Shown here piece after piece: positions 6,800 to 16,594 of a stretch of 49,118 bases of DNA (position 1 is the stretch's first letter; every line of letters begins with the position of its first letter). The notes beneath the pieces were generated by a model that saw nothing but the letters and a program-made list of their open reading frames with translations, searched no databases and had not been told where the DNA came from. Location: assembly GCA_003167255.1 (NCBI GenBank), contig PMTR01000191.1:1-49118 (forward strand), written 5' to 3'. Origin of the DNA: Bryobacterales bacterium. Its GTDB lineage: Bacteria; Acidobacteriota; Terriglobia; Bryobacterales; Bryobacteraceae. A program made the position numbers and the translations under genes.

Positions 6800-9391
6800 T
6801 TACTTGGCATCCCGCCAGTTGTCTCCCACGCCCACATCCACCACCATCGGCACTTTCAACTCGCAGGCGCCTTCCATCTCGCGGCGCGCCAGTTCCGAGA
6901 CCGCTTCCACTTCCTCCGGCGGGCACTCGAACACCAGCTCGTCGTGAACCTGCAGCAGCATGGCGCTCCGCCGCCCTTCGGCTTCAAGCGCTCGCGCGAT
7001 GCGCACCATCGCCAGCTTGATCAGGTCGGCCGCCGTCCCTTGTAGCGGCGAGTTCACCGCCACGCGCTCCGCGAAGCCGCGCGCGTTGGGATTCCGCGCA
7101 TTGATATCGGGGATGGGCCGTTCGCGTCCGAAAAGCGTTCGTGCCACTCCCGTCCGCCGCACTTCCGCGATGGTCTCATCGATGAAGCGGCGCACGCCCG
7201 CGTAGCGCGCGAAATAATTCTTGATGTATTTTTCCGCCTCGCCGCGCCCGATTCCCAACTGCGCCGCCAGTCCGAACGCGCTGATGCCGTACACGATGCC
7301 AAAGTTCACCGCCTTGGCGTCGCGCCGCGCGTCCGGCGTCACCAGCATGGGCGGCACGCCCAGCACTTCCGACGCCGTCCTTGTGTGAATGTCCTCGCCA
7401 TTGCGGAACGCTTCCACCAGCAGCGGATCGTCCGACATGTGCGCCAGCAGGCGCAACTCGATCTGCGAATAATCCGCCACCAGCAGCTTCCATCCCTCCC
7501 TGGGCACGAAGGCCGCGCGGATCTCGCGCCCCAGCGCCGTGCGGATGGGAATGTTCTGCAGGTTCGGATTGGAGGACGACAGCCGCCCCGTGGCCGCGCC
7601 CGCCTGGTTGAAGCTGGTGTGCAGCCGCCCGGTCCGCGCGTCGATCAGCGCCGGCAGCGCGTCCACGTACGTGCCCTTCAGTTTGGTGAGCTGGCGGTAC
7701 TCGAGCACCATGCGCACAATCTCGTGCTCCGTCGCCAGTTCTTCCAGAATCTCCGCCGCCGTGGAGCGCTGCTTGCCCTTGCCGTACCGCACCGGCGCCT
7801 GGAGCTTCAGATCGTCGAACAACACCTCGGCCAGTTGCTGCGGCGAGCTGATATTGAAGACGCGGTTCGCCAGAGCGTGAATGCTCGCGGTCAAACGCGC
7901 GATCTCGCTCTCCATCAGCACCGAAAGCCGCTTCAATTCCGTGGAATCGATGCGTATGCCGGTGCGCTCCATGCGCGCCAGCACCCCCGCTAGCGGCAGT
8001 TCGATGTTGCGGTACAGATCGCCTAAACCGCGCGATTCGATGGCCGGCGCCAGTTGCTGCCAAAGTTCCAGGCTGATATCGGCGTGCTGTTCCGGCGAAG
8101 CCCCCAGCTTCAAATCCAGACGCCGTTGCGCCTGCGCTTCCAGCGTGACGCCGCCCGGGTCGGCATCCAGCAGGAAGGCATAGAGCATGACGTCGTGCTC
8201 GAAGCCGCCGCCCGCAATCCCCAGCCGGTCCAGTTCCAGCAGCGCCGCCTTTACGTCGCACGCGATCTTCGGCGCGCCCGCGTCCTCCAGCCACGGCTTC
8301 AACTCCGCCAGGCTCTCCGCGTTCACCGCGCGCGCTTCCCCCGCGCGCCACGCCATGCCCACCGTATCCAGCGCAAACTCTCCTTCCGCCGATTTCAAAA
8401 TTGCGACCGCCACCGGAGCGCCCTTGGCCTCCGCCAGCCAGGCCATCAACTCCTCCACCGACTCCACCACGCGGTAATCCCGCGCCCGCGTGTCGTCACT
8501 CGGCCCCAGTTCCTTCAGCAGGCTGTGGAACTCCATCTCCTGAAACACGGCTTTGAGCGCCGCTTCATCGGGCGGCTGCGTTTTCAAGGCATCGAGCGAA
8601 AACTCGATCGGCACATCCGTCGAAATGGTCGCCAGGCGCTTGCTCATGCGGATCTGCTCGACGTGGTTCTGCAAGCTCTCGCGGTAGGACTTCCGCTCCA
8701 CTTCGGCGGCATGCTCCATGGCTGCTTCCACCGACCCGAAGCGCTCGATCAAATCCTTCGCGCCCTTGTCGCCGATTCCCGGCGCGCCCGGAATGTTATC
8801 CACCGCGTCGCCCTTGAGCGCCAGCAGGTCTGTAACCTGGTCCGGCCGCACTCCCAGAAACTCTTTCACCTTGGCCGGGTCGTACCATTCGTCGTCCTTG
8901 GCGGGGTTCAGCATCGACACACGCTCCGTCACGAGCTGCATCATGTCCTTGTCGCTCGAGACGATCACCACCTCGCAGCCGCTTTGTTCCGCCCGCCGCG
9001 CCAGCGTGCCGATCACGTCGTCCGCCTCGTAGCCGGGGTACTCCAACACCGGAATGCGCATAGCTTCGAGCAACCGCCGTACCGCCGGAATCTGCTCCAG
9101 CAGGTCGGGCGGCGTCTCCACACGGTTAGCCTTGTACTGGGCAAATTCCTGCAATCGGAGGGTCGGCTCTTCGCTTTCGAAGACCGCCGATAGGTAGCCC
9201 GGCTCGTACTGCTTGGCGAGCTTGCGCAACATGTTGTTGAAGATGAAGACCACTTCGGTCGCGAGCCCGGTTGACGTCCGCATCGGCGGCGCTCCGCTGC
9301 GGGCGCGGGCATGGTACGCGCGAAAGATAAATCCGAAAGAGTCGATCAGGAACAACCGCGGCATCGGCACAGCGCCCATCATAACCCCCAA
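6800..9391 (-). CDS. polA: DNA polymerase I, proofreading domain degenerate
   Basis: Repair and Okazaki-fragment polymerase of 863 residues. The N-terminal 5'-3' nuclease is intact: LFLIDSFGFIFRAYHA, EADDVIGTLA, SSDKDMMQLV and the helix-hairpin-helix GAPGIGDKGAKDLI (residues about 10-290). The polymerase is intact: motif A DYSQIELRLLAHMSDD (about 637), motif B RRDAKAVNFGIVYG with the conserved Phe (about 690), and motif C VHDELVFE (about 815). The middle 3'-5' exonuclease-like domain lacks all carboxylate motifs: DxE is replaced around VAILKSAEG, the second-motif Asp by Ala (VKAALLEL), and the YxxxD motif by SPEQHAD. Proofreading should be absent. Starts at 9391, 9382, 9379 or 9364 are possible; the last gives MPRLFLID, the usual opening. 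Confidence 0.96.
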   Translation of the reverse strand: MGVMMGAVPMPRLFLIDSFGFIFRAYHARARSGAPPMRTSTGLATEVVFIFNNMLRKLAKQYEPGYLSAVFESEEPTLRLQEFAQYKANRVETPPDLLEQIPAVRRLLEAMRIPVLEYPGYEADDVIGTLARRAEQSGCEVVIVSSDKDMMQLVTERVSMLNPAKDDEWYDPAKVKEFLGVRPDQVTDLLALKGDAVDNIPGAPGIGDKGAKDLIERFGSVEAAMEHAAEVERKSYRESLQNHVEQIRMSKRLATISTDVPIEFSLDALKTQPPDEAALKAVFQEMEFHSLLKELGPSDDTRARDYRVVESVEELMAWLAEAKGAPVAVAILKSAEGEFALDTVGMAWRAGEARAVNAESLAELKPWLEDAGAPKIACDVKAALLELDRLGIAGGGFEHDVMLYAFLLDADPGGVTLEAQAQRRLDLKLGASPEQHADISLELWQQLAPAIESRGLGDLYRNIELPLAGVLARMERTGIRIDSTELKRLSVLMESEIARLTASIHALANRVFNISSPQQLAEVLFDDLKLQAPVRYGKGKQRSTAAEILEELATEHEIVRMVLEYRQLTKLKGTYVDALPALIDARTGRLHTSFNQAGAATGRLSSSNPNLQNIPIRTALGREIRAAFVPREGWKLLVADYSQIELRLLAHMSDDPLLVEAFRNGEDIHTRTASEVLGVPPMLVTPDARRDAKAVNFGIVYGISAFGLAAQLGIGRGEAEKYIKNYFARYAGVRRFIDETIAEVRRTGVARTLFGRERPIPDINARNPNARGFAERVAVNSPLQGTAADLIKLAMVRIARALEAEGRRSAMLLQVHDELVFECPPEEVEAVSELARREMEGACELKVPMVVDVGVGDNWRDAK

Positions 9392-9408
9392 AAGCCAATC
9401 AATTGCCG

Positions 9409-9482
9409 GCCGCCGATGAACGCAGATAAACGCGGATAGAAAAGAATCGTATTATCTGCGTTGATCGGCGTTCATCGGCGGC
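9409..9482. repeat. Palindromic intergenic repeat, GATGAACGC family, copy 1
   Basis: Two imperfect inverted arms of about 30 bases (9409-9438 and 9453-9482), beginning gccgccgatgaacgc and ending gcgttcatcggcggc, flank a short AT-rich loop. Each arm contains nested copies of the core GATNAACGC. A second copy with the same arms lies at 16621-16697, so this is an interspersed family. It lies between polA and garD, which are on the same strand. Confidence 0.85.
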
Positions 9483-9502
9483 CCAAAATGTTTACAGTTA
9501 CC

Positions 9503-11014
9503 TCACGTCACCGGCCCGGGATTAAACGGCGCCAATCCGTTCGCCAGGCCCCAGTGCTCGGCCCAGGTCTTCCGGCGCCCGCTGGCTGTCTCCAGGATGA
9601 ATTGGAAGATCTCCCAGCCCACCTCCTCGACGGTGGCGCGTCCCGTGGCAATGCGCCCCGCGTCGATATCGATCAGGTCGTGCCACTTCTCCGCCAGCGC
9701 CGTTCGCGAAGAGACCTTAACTACCGGAACCATCGCCAGCCCATACGGGCTGCCTTCGCCGGTCGTGAAGACATGCACGTTCATAAAAGCAAGCTGCTGC
9801 GTGCCGCAAATGAAATCGCTGGCCGGTGTGGCCGCGAACACCAGCCCTCTGGTCGAGATTTTTTCTCCATGCGTAGCCACCGCCCGCAGCGCCGTCGTGC
9901 CGGACTTGGCCACGCTGCCCAGCGCCTTTTCGACAATGTTGGCCAGCCCCCCGCGCTTGTTGCCCGGAGTGGTGTTGGCGCTGCGGTCCGCCATGCCACG
10001 CGCCAGATACTCGTCGTACCATCGCATCTCGCGAATTAGCGCGCGGCCGATTTCCGGCGTCTCCGCGCGCGGCGTCAGCAGGTGCACCGCATCGCGCACT
10101 TCCGTGACTTCCGAAAACGCCACCGTCGCCCCCGCGCGCACCAGCAGATCGGCCGCGTACCCCACCGCCGGATTGCAGGTCACCCCGGAGAAGGCGTCGC
10201 TGCCGCCGCATTGCAGCCCCACCACCAGCTCCGACGCCGGCACGCTCTCGCGCCGCCGCCGGTCCAGTTCCGCCAGCCGCTTCTCCGCCGCGCGCAGTAT
10301 CGCCGCCACCATCTCCGCAAAGCCGCGCTCATCCTGCAGCCGGATCACGTTGGCTTCTCCCAGCACCGGCAGCTCGTTCGCGAACAGCCGCGCCGGCTGC
10401 ATTTTCTCGCAGCCCAGGCTGACGATCAGCGGAACGCCGCCCGCGTTGGCGTGCAGCGAGATGTGCTTCAAGGTGCGGATGGGAATCTCCGCGCCGGGCG
10501 CATCGATGGCTACCCCGCAGCCATAAGAGTGCGTCACCGCCACCACGTCGTCGACATTCGGGAAGTGCGGCAACAGCTCCGTCTTGATGCGCCGCGCCGC
10601 ATACTCCACCGTCGGCGCTACGCACTGCACGGTCGTCGCAATCCCCAGAATATTCCGCGTTCCCACCCCGCCGTCTGCGTTCCGGTATCCTTCGAACCTG
10701 TAGCCTTCGAGCGGAACCGGCCGCGGCGGCACCGCCGTGGAGAGCGGAAGATCGTCGAGCGGCGGTGCCGCCGGCATGCGGATCATCTCTTCCCGCACCC
10801 AGGCTCCCACCGGAATGGCCCGCTCCGCGAATCCAATCGTGTGGCCATACCTCAACACCGGTTCGCCCGCCTCCATCGCGCCCAGCGCCACTTTGTGGCC
10901 TTGCGGAATTGCCTCCCGCGCCGTAATTGCCCCGGGTAGAGCCTGCCCCGCCCCAACCCCCTCCGGATCCACGATGATCCCGACGTTGTCCCGCTCATTC
11001 ACGCGGATATACAT
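9503..11014 (-). CDS. garD: Galactarate dehydratase
   Basis: Removes water from galactarate (mucate) to give 5-keto-4-deoxyglucarate, an entry step in pectin-derived sugar-acid breakdown. From the ATG at 11012-11014 (opening [15 protein letters not shown]) it is 503 residues. The N-terminal SAF-like domain includes IPQGHKVAL. The UxaA/GarD core follows: [104 protein letters not shown] and the near-invariant C-terminal end [19 protein letters not shown]. These match GarD better than altronate dehydratase UxaA. Conserved cysteines and histidines are consistent with the metal-dependent mechanism of the family. It is divergent from lpxC. Confidence 0.93.
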   Translation of the reverse strand: MYIRVNERDNVGIIVDPEGVGAGQALPGAITAREAIPQGHKVALGAMEAGEPVLRYGHTIGFAERAIPVGAWVREEMIRMPAAPPLDDLPLSTAVPPRPVPLEGYRFEGYRNADGGVGTRNILGIATTVQCVAPTVEYAARRIKTELLPHFPNVDDVVAVTHSYGCGVAIDAPGAEIPIRTLKHISLHANAGGVPLIVSLGCEKMQPARLFANELPVLGEANVIRLQDERGFAEMVAAILRAAEKRLAELDRRRRESVPASELVVGLQCGGSDAFSGVTCNPAVGYAADLLVRAGATVAFSEVTEVRDAVHLLTPRAETPEIGRALIREMRWYDEYLARGMADRSANTTPGNKRGGLANIVEKALGSVAKSGTTALRAVATHGEKISTRGLVFAATPASDFICGTQQLAFMNVHVFTTGEGSPYGLAMVPVVKVSSRTALAEKWHDLIDIDAGRIATGRATVEEVGWEIFQFILETASGRRKTWAEHWGLANGLAPFNPGPVT

Positions 11015-11201
11015 TACTCGATTATGGACTCGCCACCACCCGAAGCGAAACCCACCGGCCAACCGCCCCATTTGGGGCACAATCGTACAGCAAAGTGTTG
11101 CATTCTAGCCACACCGCAACCAGATCAAGTCTTTCTGCATCAAATGTTTGCAGTAGCGAGGGCCAGTACTTAATGAGATGCTACAATGCCCCTGAATAGC
11201 C

Positions 11202-12089
11202 GTGCGATTTGAAACCACTTTACAACGGCCGGTCGAAGCCAGCGGCGTAGGGCTTCATAGCGGCGTGCCGGTTCAGATCCGCCTGTTGCCCGCCCCCGTC
11301 TCTACCGGAATCGTCTTTGTGCGCACCGACCTGGAGAGATTCGAGATTCCAGCCAGTTGGCGCCACGTCGCCCGCGTCAGTTATGCCACCAGTCTGATGC
11401 GCCAAGGCGTCCTGATTTCCACCACCGAGCACCTCCTCAGCGTCCTCTATTCGATGGGCATCGACAACGCCTATATCGAAATCGACAACCTGGAAGTGCC
11501 CATCCTGGACGGCAGCGGCCTGCCGTTCGTTCGGTTGATCGAACAGGCCGGCATCCGCCAGTATCGCCGCAAACGCCGCTACCTCCGCATCCGGCGGCCC
11601 ATTTGCGTGGAAGACAAAGGCAAACGCATCTCCATCCTGCCCGCCGAAAGCTTCCGCCTCACCTGCGATACCGATTACCCGGCGCCCGTCGGCCGCCAGT
11701 CCCTGGAACTCGAAGTGACCCCCGAAAGCTATGCCGCCGAAATCGCCTTCGCCCGCACCTTCGGCTGGGAATCCGATCTCGACCAGATGCGCAACATGGG
11801 GCTGATTCGCGGCGCTTCCCTGGAGAACGCCGTCTGCTTCACGACCGCCGGTGTCCTCAACCCCGGCGGTCTCCGCGCGCCCGACGAGTGTTGCCGCCAC
11901 AAGGCCCTCGACCTCATTGGCGATCTGGCCCTTCTCGGCCGCCCGTTGCTCGGCCACGTCATCGCCGAACGCGCCGGCCACGCCATGCACGCCGCCCTGG
12001 TGGCGCGCATCATGCAAGACCCCTCGTTCTACGAAATCCTGACCTTTGACCAACTGGCCTCGCGTGTCACGCAGGCTCTGATCGCCTGA
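11202..12089 (+). CDS. lpxC: UDP-3-O-acyl-N-acetylglucosamine deacetylase
   Basis: LpxC performs the committed zinc-dependent deacetylation in lipid A synthesis, so the organism makes an LPS-type outer membrane. At 295 residues it is full length. Zinc ligands are visible as His77 in TTEHLLS and His233/Asp237 in RHKALDLIGD. The catalytic-base region Glu76 and the His260 region (AGHAMHAAL) are present. EVPILDGSGLPFV and IAFARTFGWESD...GLIRGASLENAV complete the family pattern. The start is GTG at 11202; a TACAAT hexamer at 11182 lies just upstream and could be a -10 element. It is a stand-alone gene here, divergent from garD, not in an lpx operon. Confidence 0.95.
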   Translation: MRFETTLQRPVEASGVGLHSGVPVQIRLLPAPVSTGIVFVRTDLERFEIPASWRHVARVSYATSLMRQGVLISTTEHLLSVLYSMGIDNAYIEIDNLEVPILDGSGLPFVRLIEQAGIRQYRRKRRYLRIRRPICVEDKGKRISILPAESFRLTCDTDYPAPVGRQSLELEVTPESYAAEIAFARTFGWESDLDQMRNMGLIRGASLENAVCFTTAGVLNPGGLRAPDECCRHKALDLIGDLALLGRPLLGHVIAERAGHAMHAALVARIMQDPSFYEILTFDQLASRVTQALIA

Positions 12090-12258
12090 CCGGCGTACTT
12101 TTTCAAACCATCCCCCGATTCGAATCAGAGCCGCGACCGTCAGGGAGCGTCATGTCGTGCCCCCCCCCGATTCCCCACCGCAACCTTCTTCGCTCGCTCC
12201 GTGTTCTAATGATCGGTAAGCCGGGCTCCCGCGTCATCCCGGAAACAGGAGAAATATA

Positions 12259-12810
12259 ATGAAAAGTACAGGTTTGTTCAGTCTGACGCTGGCTGGCTTC
12301 TTTGCCTTCGCGGCGCAATCCATGGCACAGAATGCCATCGTCGCTGAGCCGATGGCGATGGTACAGCCGGCCGTCACCACCGGCATGGCCGGGCTCACAA
12401 CCAATCAGACCGCCCGGCTCAGCGTTTTGAATCTGAATTCCACCTCCATCACCACCGCCACCCTCACCCCACCGATCAATTGCACCGTCGAGTTGCAATT
12501 CTTCGACGCACAGAACAAATCGTTGAAGCAGGCCGTGGTCCCCAATTTCGCTCCGCAGACGGCCACCACCCTCGATCTGAAGCGCTCCGAGATTACCACC
12601 CAGACCGCCAACCGCGCCGAGATCCGCGGCCAGATCAACGTCAATCCGACTTCCACTCCCGTGGCCAACCCAACCGTTCCCGGCTATTGCACCATCTTCA
12701 CCACGCTGCAGATCTTCGACGAGACTACCGGCTCCACGGTAGTGCTCACCAGCGACACGCGCGTGACCAACGCCGGCCCGTTCGTCATCCCTCTCATCGC
12801 ACAACGCTAA
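12259..12810 (+). CDS. Secreted protein of unknown function
   Basis: A 183-residue protein with a clear Sec signal peptide (MKSTG followed by a hydrophobic core and cleavage near SMAQ/NA, residue 24). A strong ribosome site (aggag) precedes the ATG by seven bases. The mature part is rich in Thr, Ser and Val with predicted beta-strand character, and has two cysteines (NCTVEL and GYCTIF) that could form one disulfide. No catalytic motif was recognised. Repeated short beta segments with TGSTVVLTSDTRV suggest an immunoglobulin-like fold, but this is only inference. It has no operon partner: lpxC lies 169 bases upstream and the next gene is convergent. Confidence 0.75.
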   Translation: MKSTGLFSLTLAGFFAFAAQSMAQNAIVAEPMAMVQPAVTTGMAGLTTNQTARLSVLNLNSTSITTATLTPPINCTVELQFFDAQNKSLKQAVVPNFAPQTATTLDLKRSEITTQTANRAEIRGQINVNPTSTPVANPTVPGYCTIFTTLQIFDETTGSTVVLTSDTRVTNAGPFVIPLIAQR

Positions 12811-12856
12811 GCGCCACTGAGAAGCCCGCAATCGCGAGGAGCGCGCCGTTCGCTCC

Positions 12857-12899
12857 TAACTTCTGACTTCTGACTTCTGTCTTCTAACTTCTAACTTCT
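12857..12899. repeat. Tandem heptamer repeat (ACTTCTG-like)
   Basis: About six consecutive copies of a seven-base unit of the form acttctg or acttcta run from 12857 to 12899. The reverse complement of the same unit (cagaagt) recurs in the intergenic elements at 31014 and 46740. It separates two convergent secreted-protein genes. Confidence 0.75.
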
Positions 12900-12900
12900 C

Positions 12901-12921
12901 AACATCGACAACGTCGATGTT
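12901..12921. terminator. Perfect 9-bp hairpin between convergent genes
   Basis: The bases aacatcgac, a three-base loop aac and gtcgatgtt form a perfect 9-bp stem directly after the heptamer repeat and 15 bases before the end of the minus-strand gene. The location suits a bidirectional terminator or stabilising 3' hairpin; there is no strong U-tract on either side. Confidence 0.45.
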
Positions 12922-12935
12922 GGCGTCGCAGGCGC

Positions 12936-13763
12936 CTACTGCACCGTGAAGTTGAACTTCCCTTCGTAGGTCTGCTTGCCCACGGCGTCCTTCACCGCGA
13001 CCGACATCGTGTAGACGCCCGGCTGGAAGTTCTTCTGCAGTGAAATGCCGAACTCACCCGTTACATAAGGCTTCGGATAGAACGAAGCGCTCTGCTCCAC
13101 CGCCGGTTCCGGCTGCGTCCAGATCGCCTTGCCGCTCGCCAGCACCAACGACGCCACGTAGCTCACGTCCACTTTGTTTTCCGCGCCGTACTTGTAGCCC
13201 ACCATGTCGAACTTCATCCACATGTTGTCGCCGGGGTGGTACACCGGCCGCGCCATCGGTCTCTCTTCCTCGTCGGTGTGGAACCATTGGAAGTTATGCA
13301 CCGTCAGGGTGGCGCTGGTCGCCACATCCCTGGCATGCACCTGGAACGGCACCGCCAGTTCCGCAGTAGCCTTGGCCAGCACATCCTCCACTTTCACCAG
13401 CACCTTGTATGCGCCGCCCCGCAGAATCGCCGGAAGGTCCACCTGGGTCTCGATCTTCGGCAGCCAGTCTTTGTCCTGTGGGCCCACTTCTTCTTCCATC
13501 TCGTTCTGGTAAATCTCGCTCAACGCCACGCCCTTGGGATCGAAGGCCTGCACCGAGTACTTGAGATGGATCTGTTCTTTCGCCGATTTCGTGAAGCCTG
13601 CGATCCGGCAAGTGAAAAACAGCGTCTCCCCGGGTGCGTGCTGAAAATCGGCCGGCAGCGCCTCGCCGCCCTCCATTTGGGCAATCACCGCTTGAACCAC
13701 GCCCAGCGGTTCGGCCGCGGGCGCCAGGGCCGGCAGCAAGGCAAGCAGAAGAAGAGAACGCAT
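12936..13763 (-). CDS. Secreted protein of unknown function, beta-rich
   Basis: A 275-residue protein with a signal peptide (MRSLLLLALLPALAPAAEP, cleavage near residue 16). The mature chain alternates strands and turns with phrases such as GETLFFTCRIAGF, GGAYKVLVKVEDVLAK and QPGVYTMSVAVKDAVGKQTYEGKFNFTV, which resemble repeated Ig-like or DUF4625/CARDB-like beta domains that build extracellular sandwiches. Two such domains are likely, roughly residues 35-145 and 150-275. No catalytic residues were recognised. It sits alone between convergent and same-strand neighbours. It ends in TAG, showing that TAG is an ordinary stop in this genome. Confidence 0.75.
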   Translation of the reverse strand: MRSLLLLALLPALAPAAEPLGVVQAVIAQMEGGEALPADFQHAPGETLFFTCRIAGFTKSAKEQIHLKYSVQAFDPKGVALSEIYQNEMEEEVGPQDKDWLPKIETQVDLPAILRGGAYKVLVKVEDVLAKATAELAVPFQVHARDVATSATLTVHNFQWFHTDEEERPMARPVYHPGDNMWMKFDMVGYKYGAENKVDVSYVASLVLASGKAIWTQPEPAVEQSASFYPKPYVTGEFGISLQKNFQPGVYTMSVAVKDAVGKQTYEGKFNFTVQ

Positions 13764-13918
13764 CGGACCTCCTGGTACGATTCTAGCCTGCTTTCCTCAG
13801 CAGGGGTTCGCCGCGATCCGTTCTGATTTCTGACAATCCCGGTTGCTCCGATGTATTACACCAGCTCAATTTCGTCGATCGCAGCGGGAGAAGAATTCAA
13901 AGAAGTGTAATACCCAGG

Positions 13919-16384
13919 TCAGCGCGGTGCGCGTCCGAAGACCCGGATGCGCAGCACGAAGTGGCGGCCTTCGTCGCCGAAGAATTGCAGATATTGGGGC
14001 GCGCCGATCACGCTGTTGACGGCGGTGGGGTTGCGGTGGCCCGTGAGATTGTTGGTGCCGGCGCGAATGGCGAGGCGATAGCCGGCGAAGGTGAACCGGC
14101 GCTCGATGGCGAGATTGAGATCGAAGCTCGACGGATAGCGGTGCCCATCGACGGGGCCTACTACCATGCCGGAATCACTGGTCACGGCGAAGGGGAAGCC
14201 GGTGCGGTAGTCCGCCAGAAAGGCGACGGCCCAGTTCTTGAACGGCAGCGGGAAGTAACCCCAACCGAGGACGCGGTTGGGCGCGTCCCAGGGCATGCGG
14301 CCGAAGTTGTTGAGCACCTGCAGGGGCTGATCGACACTGACATCCAGAACGGCGTTCGAGGCGGCGCGCGAGCGGACGTAGCTGGCCATCCAACCGTACT
14401 GATCGCCGAACGTCTGCCGCGCGGTGAACGCCACTTCGTCGTAGGCGTCGCGGCGCTGATTGGTGAGCGCATAGGCTCCGCCGAATCCGTAGCTCAGCAG
14501 AACCGGCTGCACGGTGAGCGGGGCGGCGGTGCCCTCGGGTGCGTACACAAAGCCGTCGCGGCCGCGCTTGCGCAGCCACTCGGCGCGCCCGGCAATGCGA
14601 TGCCGGAATTCATGTTCGATGCCGCTGCTCCACTTGTCGTAGCGTGGGAGCCGGAGGTTTTGGCCGGAGGCGAGGGTGGTGACCAGCGGCGCTTCCGGCG
14701 CTCCGGTGGAAGAATAGGGAACCGTGACGGCCTGTTGATCGAGCGGCCGGCTGAACAGCGCGAGGTTGGTGGCATCGTGCAGAATGGCGTAACCGGCGGT
14801 GAGCTTGGTGCGGGCGTCGGCGAAGGGCGCATACGAAACCGCGATGCGCGGCGAGATGGCTACATGGCGCACCAGTTCGTTCCAGTCCTCGCGGACTCCG
14901 GCATCGATAGCCAGCCGCGGGGCCGGCTGCCAGTGATCGGTGACGTAAGTGGCGACGGAGGCGCCCGGGCGGTCGAAATCACCGCTTCCCTGAAAAGTGG
15001 TTTGGAAGAGCGGCTGGCCCGTGAGGCTGAGCAGTTCGTATGTGGTGCGCTGGAATTGCGCGGTGTAATCTAGGCGCTGCGCGTCGGCGCCGAGCTGAAG
15101 CTGGTGGCGTCCGGCGAAATGGCGCACGCGCGGAAAGTAGTTGACGAAGAGCTGATCGCGGCGGCCGTGTTCACGCGAGCGCACGAAGTAATCTCCGCTG
15201 CGGCCGGCCGGCGCCACGAGGTAAGGCAGGCCGCCTTGCGGAGTGCGATCGCGATCGACGCTCTGCCATGCGAAGCCGGTTTCGAGTACGGCGCCGCCCG
15301 CCTAGGCGTGCGATTCCTTGACGGCGGCGAGCCACTGGCGATCGCTCAGCGCGGTGGTGGTGGATATGGGATCGAGCACGCCGAGGCCGTAGTGCGCCTG
15401 GTGATCGAAATCCGCCAGCAGGTCGGCGAACAGGATATTGGTGGGGGTTAGGTTGACCTGCGCGTGCAACAGGTTGCCGGCGACCCAGGTGGGATTGGTG
15501 TTCTGGCCATTCGGCAAACCGGAAACGTAACCGCTGTTGTATTCGCCGTCGAAGCTGTCGGAGAACCAGGCGCGGCCTTTGACGATAGGTCCGGAGACGC
15601 CGGCGCGCGGGGTCCAATCGCCGAAGCGCACGCCGGAGTGGATGTCCAGACCGGGAATGAAGTTGGTGGCGGTGGAGTGAAACTGGTCGGCGCCGTTTTC
15701 GGGTTGAATGGCGAGGGTGCCGGCCGAGCCGTTGCCCAGGTTGGCGGATTCGCGCGAATCGACCAGATCGAGCGAGCGGACGCCCTCGACGGCGAGGCGC
15801 GTGGAGTAGCGGCCATCGATGGGATCGGTGATGTCGAAGCCATCGAGCGTGTAGCGGGTCTGGTATTCGGCGCCGCCTTGAAAGTGAAGGCCGCCGGTGG
15901 GGTCCTGGATCACGCCGGGCATCAGCTTCATGGCGTTGCGCAGGCTGTGACTGGCGGGATAAGGGATGTCGTTGACTTCGGTCCCACTGAGCCGCTGCTC
16001 GCCCTGGGTCTCGGCCGGCTCGACGGGCGCGGGCAGGGCGCCCACGGTGACGCTTTGGAAGACTTCGTGCTGCGGGTTGAGTGTCACCGTCACTTCGGTT
16101 GGGCCGTTGCCAATGTGGAGCGGGCGGTCGCGCAGCTCGAAGAAGCCGGCATGGTCGACATTCAGCGTGCAATCTCCCGGTGGGAGGGACAGCTCGAAAT
16201 CGCCGGCGGGCCCGGTTTGGGCCCCGACCGCGGGCGCCGCGCCGCAGTGGACCGCGACGCGCGTGGCCGGGACGGGCGCTCCGTCCTCGTCAATCACACG
16301 TCCGGCGACTCTCACCTGGGCGGCGGCCGCAGATGTGAAGACCAGCACCAGGGAGAACGTGGTGGAGAGTCGCATGATGTTCAC
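13919..16384 (-). pseudogene. TonB-dependent receptor split by one in-frame amber codon
   Basis: Outer-membrane receptor gene of 822 codons. Residues 1-360 hold a signal peptide (cleavage near AAAQ), a carboxypeptidase-regulatory-like beta domain (RVAGRVIDEDGAPVPATRV to GDCTLNVDHAGFFEL), and a plug domain (NDIPYPASHSLRNAMKLMPG, TRYTLDGFDITDP). Codon 361 is TAG (15302-15304). The same frame then continues without another stop for 460 codons of beta-barrel sequence ending FVLRIRVFGRAPR at 13919. Both halves lie in one frame, so a single base change (for example CAG to TAG) explains the break; no insertion or deletion is needed. Without suppression the product would lack its barrel. The alternative is a base error in the assembly. 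The substrate is unknown. Confidence 0.85.
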
Positions 16385-16439
16385 AGACTACACCCTAGGC
16401 GTAGGGGTGCACGACATAGAAGTGGACGAGAAGGAAGCC

Positions 16440-16522
16440 CCAATCGGAGCCGCGACCGTAAGGGAGCGTTGCTGGCGTTGCCCATAGACCTAACGCTCCC
16501 TTACGGTCGCGGCTCCGATTGG
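16440..16522. repeat. Perfect 31-bp inverted repeat with 21-base loop
   Basis: The left arm 16440-16470 starts ccaatcggagccgcgaccg. The right arm 16492-16522 is its exact reverse complement over all 31 bases. The arm core GAGCCGCGACCGTAAGGGAGCG recurs, with changes, near 12121, 21901 and 22034, so the palindrome is built from an interspersed unit in opposite orientations. Confidence 0.92.
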
Positions 16523-16594
16523 AGTACTCCCTACGCTAGGATTCTCTCAATTGGCCGGCATTTGCGTAAAGCTCTCTTATGTGTCGTGCACCCT

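Noticed and set aside
12857-12899. CRISPR array
   Set aside because: The heptamer repeats are too short, have no spacers of constant size, and no cas genes are present in the window.
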